This document shows, one piece after another, positions 63,079-64,000 of a stretch of DNA of 64,000 bases; positions within the stretch are counted from its first letter, which is position 1, and every line of letters begins with the position of its first letter. The DNA is from Paenibacillus sp. E222 (GTDB lineage Bacteria; Bacillota; Bacilli; Paenibacillales; Paenibacillaceae): contig NZ_CP058552.1 of NCBI RefSeq assembly GCF_013401555.1, forward strand, positions 930,001 through 994,000, in the 5' to 3' direction. A model generated the notes under the pieces. It saw nothing but the letters and a program-made list of their open reading frames with translations. It had not been told where the DNA came from and did not search any database. Position numbers and translations under genes: made by a program.

Positions 63079-63798
63079 ATGAAAAAAATAGCTTTATTTA
63101 CTATGGTTTTTGCACTTGTAGCAGTATTATCAGCATGCGGAGATACAAAGGAGAATTCTTCTTCGCAAGCCAGCCAAACAGAAACCAAACAAAAAGAAAT
63201 TGAAGCAGAAAACCAAAAACTAAAAGAAGAAGCTGAAGCTTTGAAAAAAGAGTTGGCTGAAAAAGAAGCTTCCGAAGTTGAAACTGCAGCTACTGAGGTG
63301 AACACAGAAACGCAAGAACCAGAAACTAAAAGTGCTGTTACCGCGGAAATGATGAGTGTAGTTGTTCCTAATCTTGTAGAGGGTGGCGCTGTTGACCAAA
63401 AAACCTACGATTATTTGGTAAAACATGCTGATCTCTTTCCAGCTGTAACTGCTGAAACAAAAAAAGCTGCAACCAAGGAAGTAGATAGCAAAATCACTTC
63501 GAAGCACCTCTTTAAAAATATTACCCCTTACCTTGATAAGATGGTAAAAGTAACTGGTACCGTTGTGCAAGTACAAGAAGAAGAAACAGATTTCGGCACT
63601 GTAGCGTCTATACATATCATGGACGAATCCGGTAACTCCTTAATCGGTTATTATAATAATTCAACAGGAGATATTCTCGACGGTGATGATGTGACAATGC
63701 GCGGAGTTCCTACAGCAGTCTATTCTTTTGACAATATAAGTGGTGGAACTACGAATGCTATTATGTTGGCCGTTTCTACAGTTCAAAAAGTCCAATAA
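63079..63798 (+). CDS. Lipoprotein with coiled coil and C-terminal OB-like domain
   Basis: 239 residues. Lipobox VLSAC (C20), an acidic Lys/Glu coiled coil (about residues 32-65), a linker, a helical segment (MMSVVVPNLVEGGAVDQKTYDYLVKH, in parts) and a C-terminal beta domain (MVKVTGTVVQVQEEE; VASIHIMDESGNSLIGYY; GDDVTMRGVPTAVYSF) that looks like an OB fold. Position between repressor and integrase is where temperate phages of Gram-positive bacteria carry superinfection-exclusion lipoproteins. GAAGG lies upstream of the ATG. Confidence 0.8.
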   Translation: MKKIALFTMVFALVAVLSACGDTKENSSSQASQTETKQKEIEAENQKLKEEAEALKKELAEKEASEVETAATEVNTETQEPETKSAVTAEMMSVVVPNLVEGGAVDQKTYDYLVKHADLFPAVTAETKKAATKEVDSKITSKHLFKNITPYLDKMVKVTGTVVQVQEEETDFGTVASIHIMDESGNSLIGYYNNSTGDILDGDDVTMRGVPTAVYSFDNISGGTTNAIMLAVSTVQKVQ

Positions 63799-63814
63799 TA
63801 AACTAACAGCAGAT

Positions 63815-63836
63815 AAGCCCTACGGGGCTTTTCTTT
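63815..63836 (+). terminator. Terminator of the lipoprotein gene
   Basis: AAGCCC (63815-63820) pairs with GGGCTT (63825-63830), followed by TTCTTT. Confidence 0.75.
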
Positions 63837-63879
63837 CGCACAAATAACCGAACATACATTCCTAAAAGGAGCGAGTAAA

Positions 63880-64000
63880 ATGAAGGCGGCCCTATACATC
63901 CGCGTCAGTACCGACCGACAAAACGAGGAAGGATTCTCGATGGAGGCTCAACATGATCTCTTATGGAACTACTGGAGAAGAAAGGAATGGAGTTATACCG
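63880..64000 (+). CDS. Large serine recombinase, 5' part
   Basis: Cut by the window end. The visible 40 residues start MKAALYIRVSTDRQNEEGFS; the serine of RVST is the catalytic nucleophile of the resolvase/invertase superfamily and the QNEEGFS-EAQ pattern is typical of large serine integrases of phages and ICEs. AAAAGGAG lies 9 bases before the ATG. Confidence 0.88.
   Translation, partial: MKAALYIRVSTDRQNEEGFSMEAQHDLLWNYWRRKEWSYT

Noticed and set aside
62852..63082. 76-codon plus-strand frame between repressor and lipoprotein genes
   Set aside because: It overlaps the lipoprotein start by four bases, but its ATG has no ribosome binding site and no ImmA-type HExxH or other motif is present.

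Overview
The window looks like chromosome of a Gram-positive, spore-former-type bacterium, most likely Paenibacillus. The grounds are the AraC-fused membrane regulators, YesM/YesN-type two-component pairs and LplA/B/C-type sugar importers without their own ATPase, a pspA-ydjGHI-like operon as in Bacillus subtilis, strong GGAGG ribosome binding sites, and many T-tailed hairpin terminators. No rRNA or tRNA gene was seen.

Layout. 1-2.7 kb: the 5' end of a small membrane protein gene, a candidate 100-nt small RNA with its own promoter and terminator, a hypothetical gene, a VOC protein and a small HTH protein. 2.7-25.5 kb: a large minus-strand glycan-use region. It holds three TIM-barrel sugar isomerase-like proteins, a GH38 alpha-mannosidase, two GH3 enzymes (one with swapped domains), two GH29 alpha-L-fucosidases, a Gfo/Idh/MocA dehydrogenase, an AraC membrane sensor-regulator and an SBP/permease/permease importer. 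Three copies of a hairpin-forming intergenic repeat lie here. This enzyme set would fit trimming of fucosylated, mannose-rich glycans (inference). 26-33.5 kb: LtrA, an MhqO-like dioxygenase and a YnzC-like gene that share near-identical palindromic operators, the pspA/ydjG/ydjH/ydjI envelope-stress operon, and an alpha/beta hydrolase. 33.7-40.3 kb: a histidine kinase, response regulator and CUT1-type importer in one unit. 40.6-45.8 kb (plus strand): a PrpR-N/Fis regulator followed by kdgT, a DUF1537 acid-sugar kinase and a PdxA2-type dehydrogenase, probably a four-carbon sugar acid pathway. 45.9-53 kb: importer, AraC regulator and GH88 hydrolase for unsaturated uronic disaccharides. 53-60.8 kb: mixed host genes (glycosyltransferases, aldo/keto reductase, MscS-type channel, polysaccharide deacetylase, and an orphan protein with a possible nucleotide-hydrolase-like fold).

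The last 3 kb (about 60.8-64 kb) is visibly more A+T-rich and looks like the edge of a mobile element. It has an XRE repressor behind four copies of a 15-bp operator, a divergent promoter feeding a truncated Cro-like ORF, a lipoprotein of the superinfection-exclusion type of position, and the start of a large serine recombinase. A 36-codon ORF antisense to the repressor 3' end has a LexA-like box upstream. To its left lie a secreted-protein/cytosolic-protein gene pair of unknown function.

All assignments come from reading the sequence and recalled family features. No database search was run.
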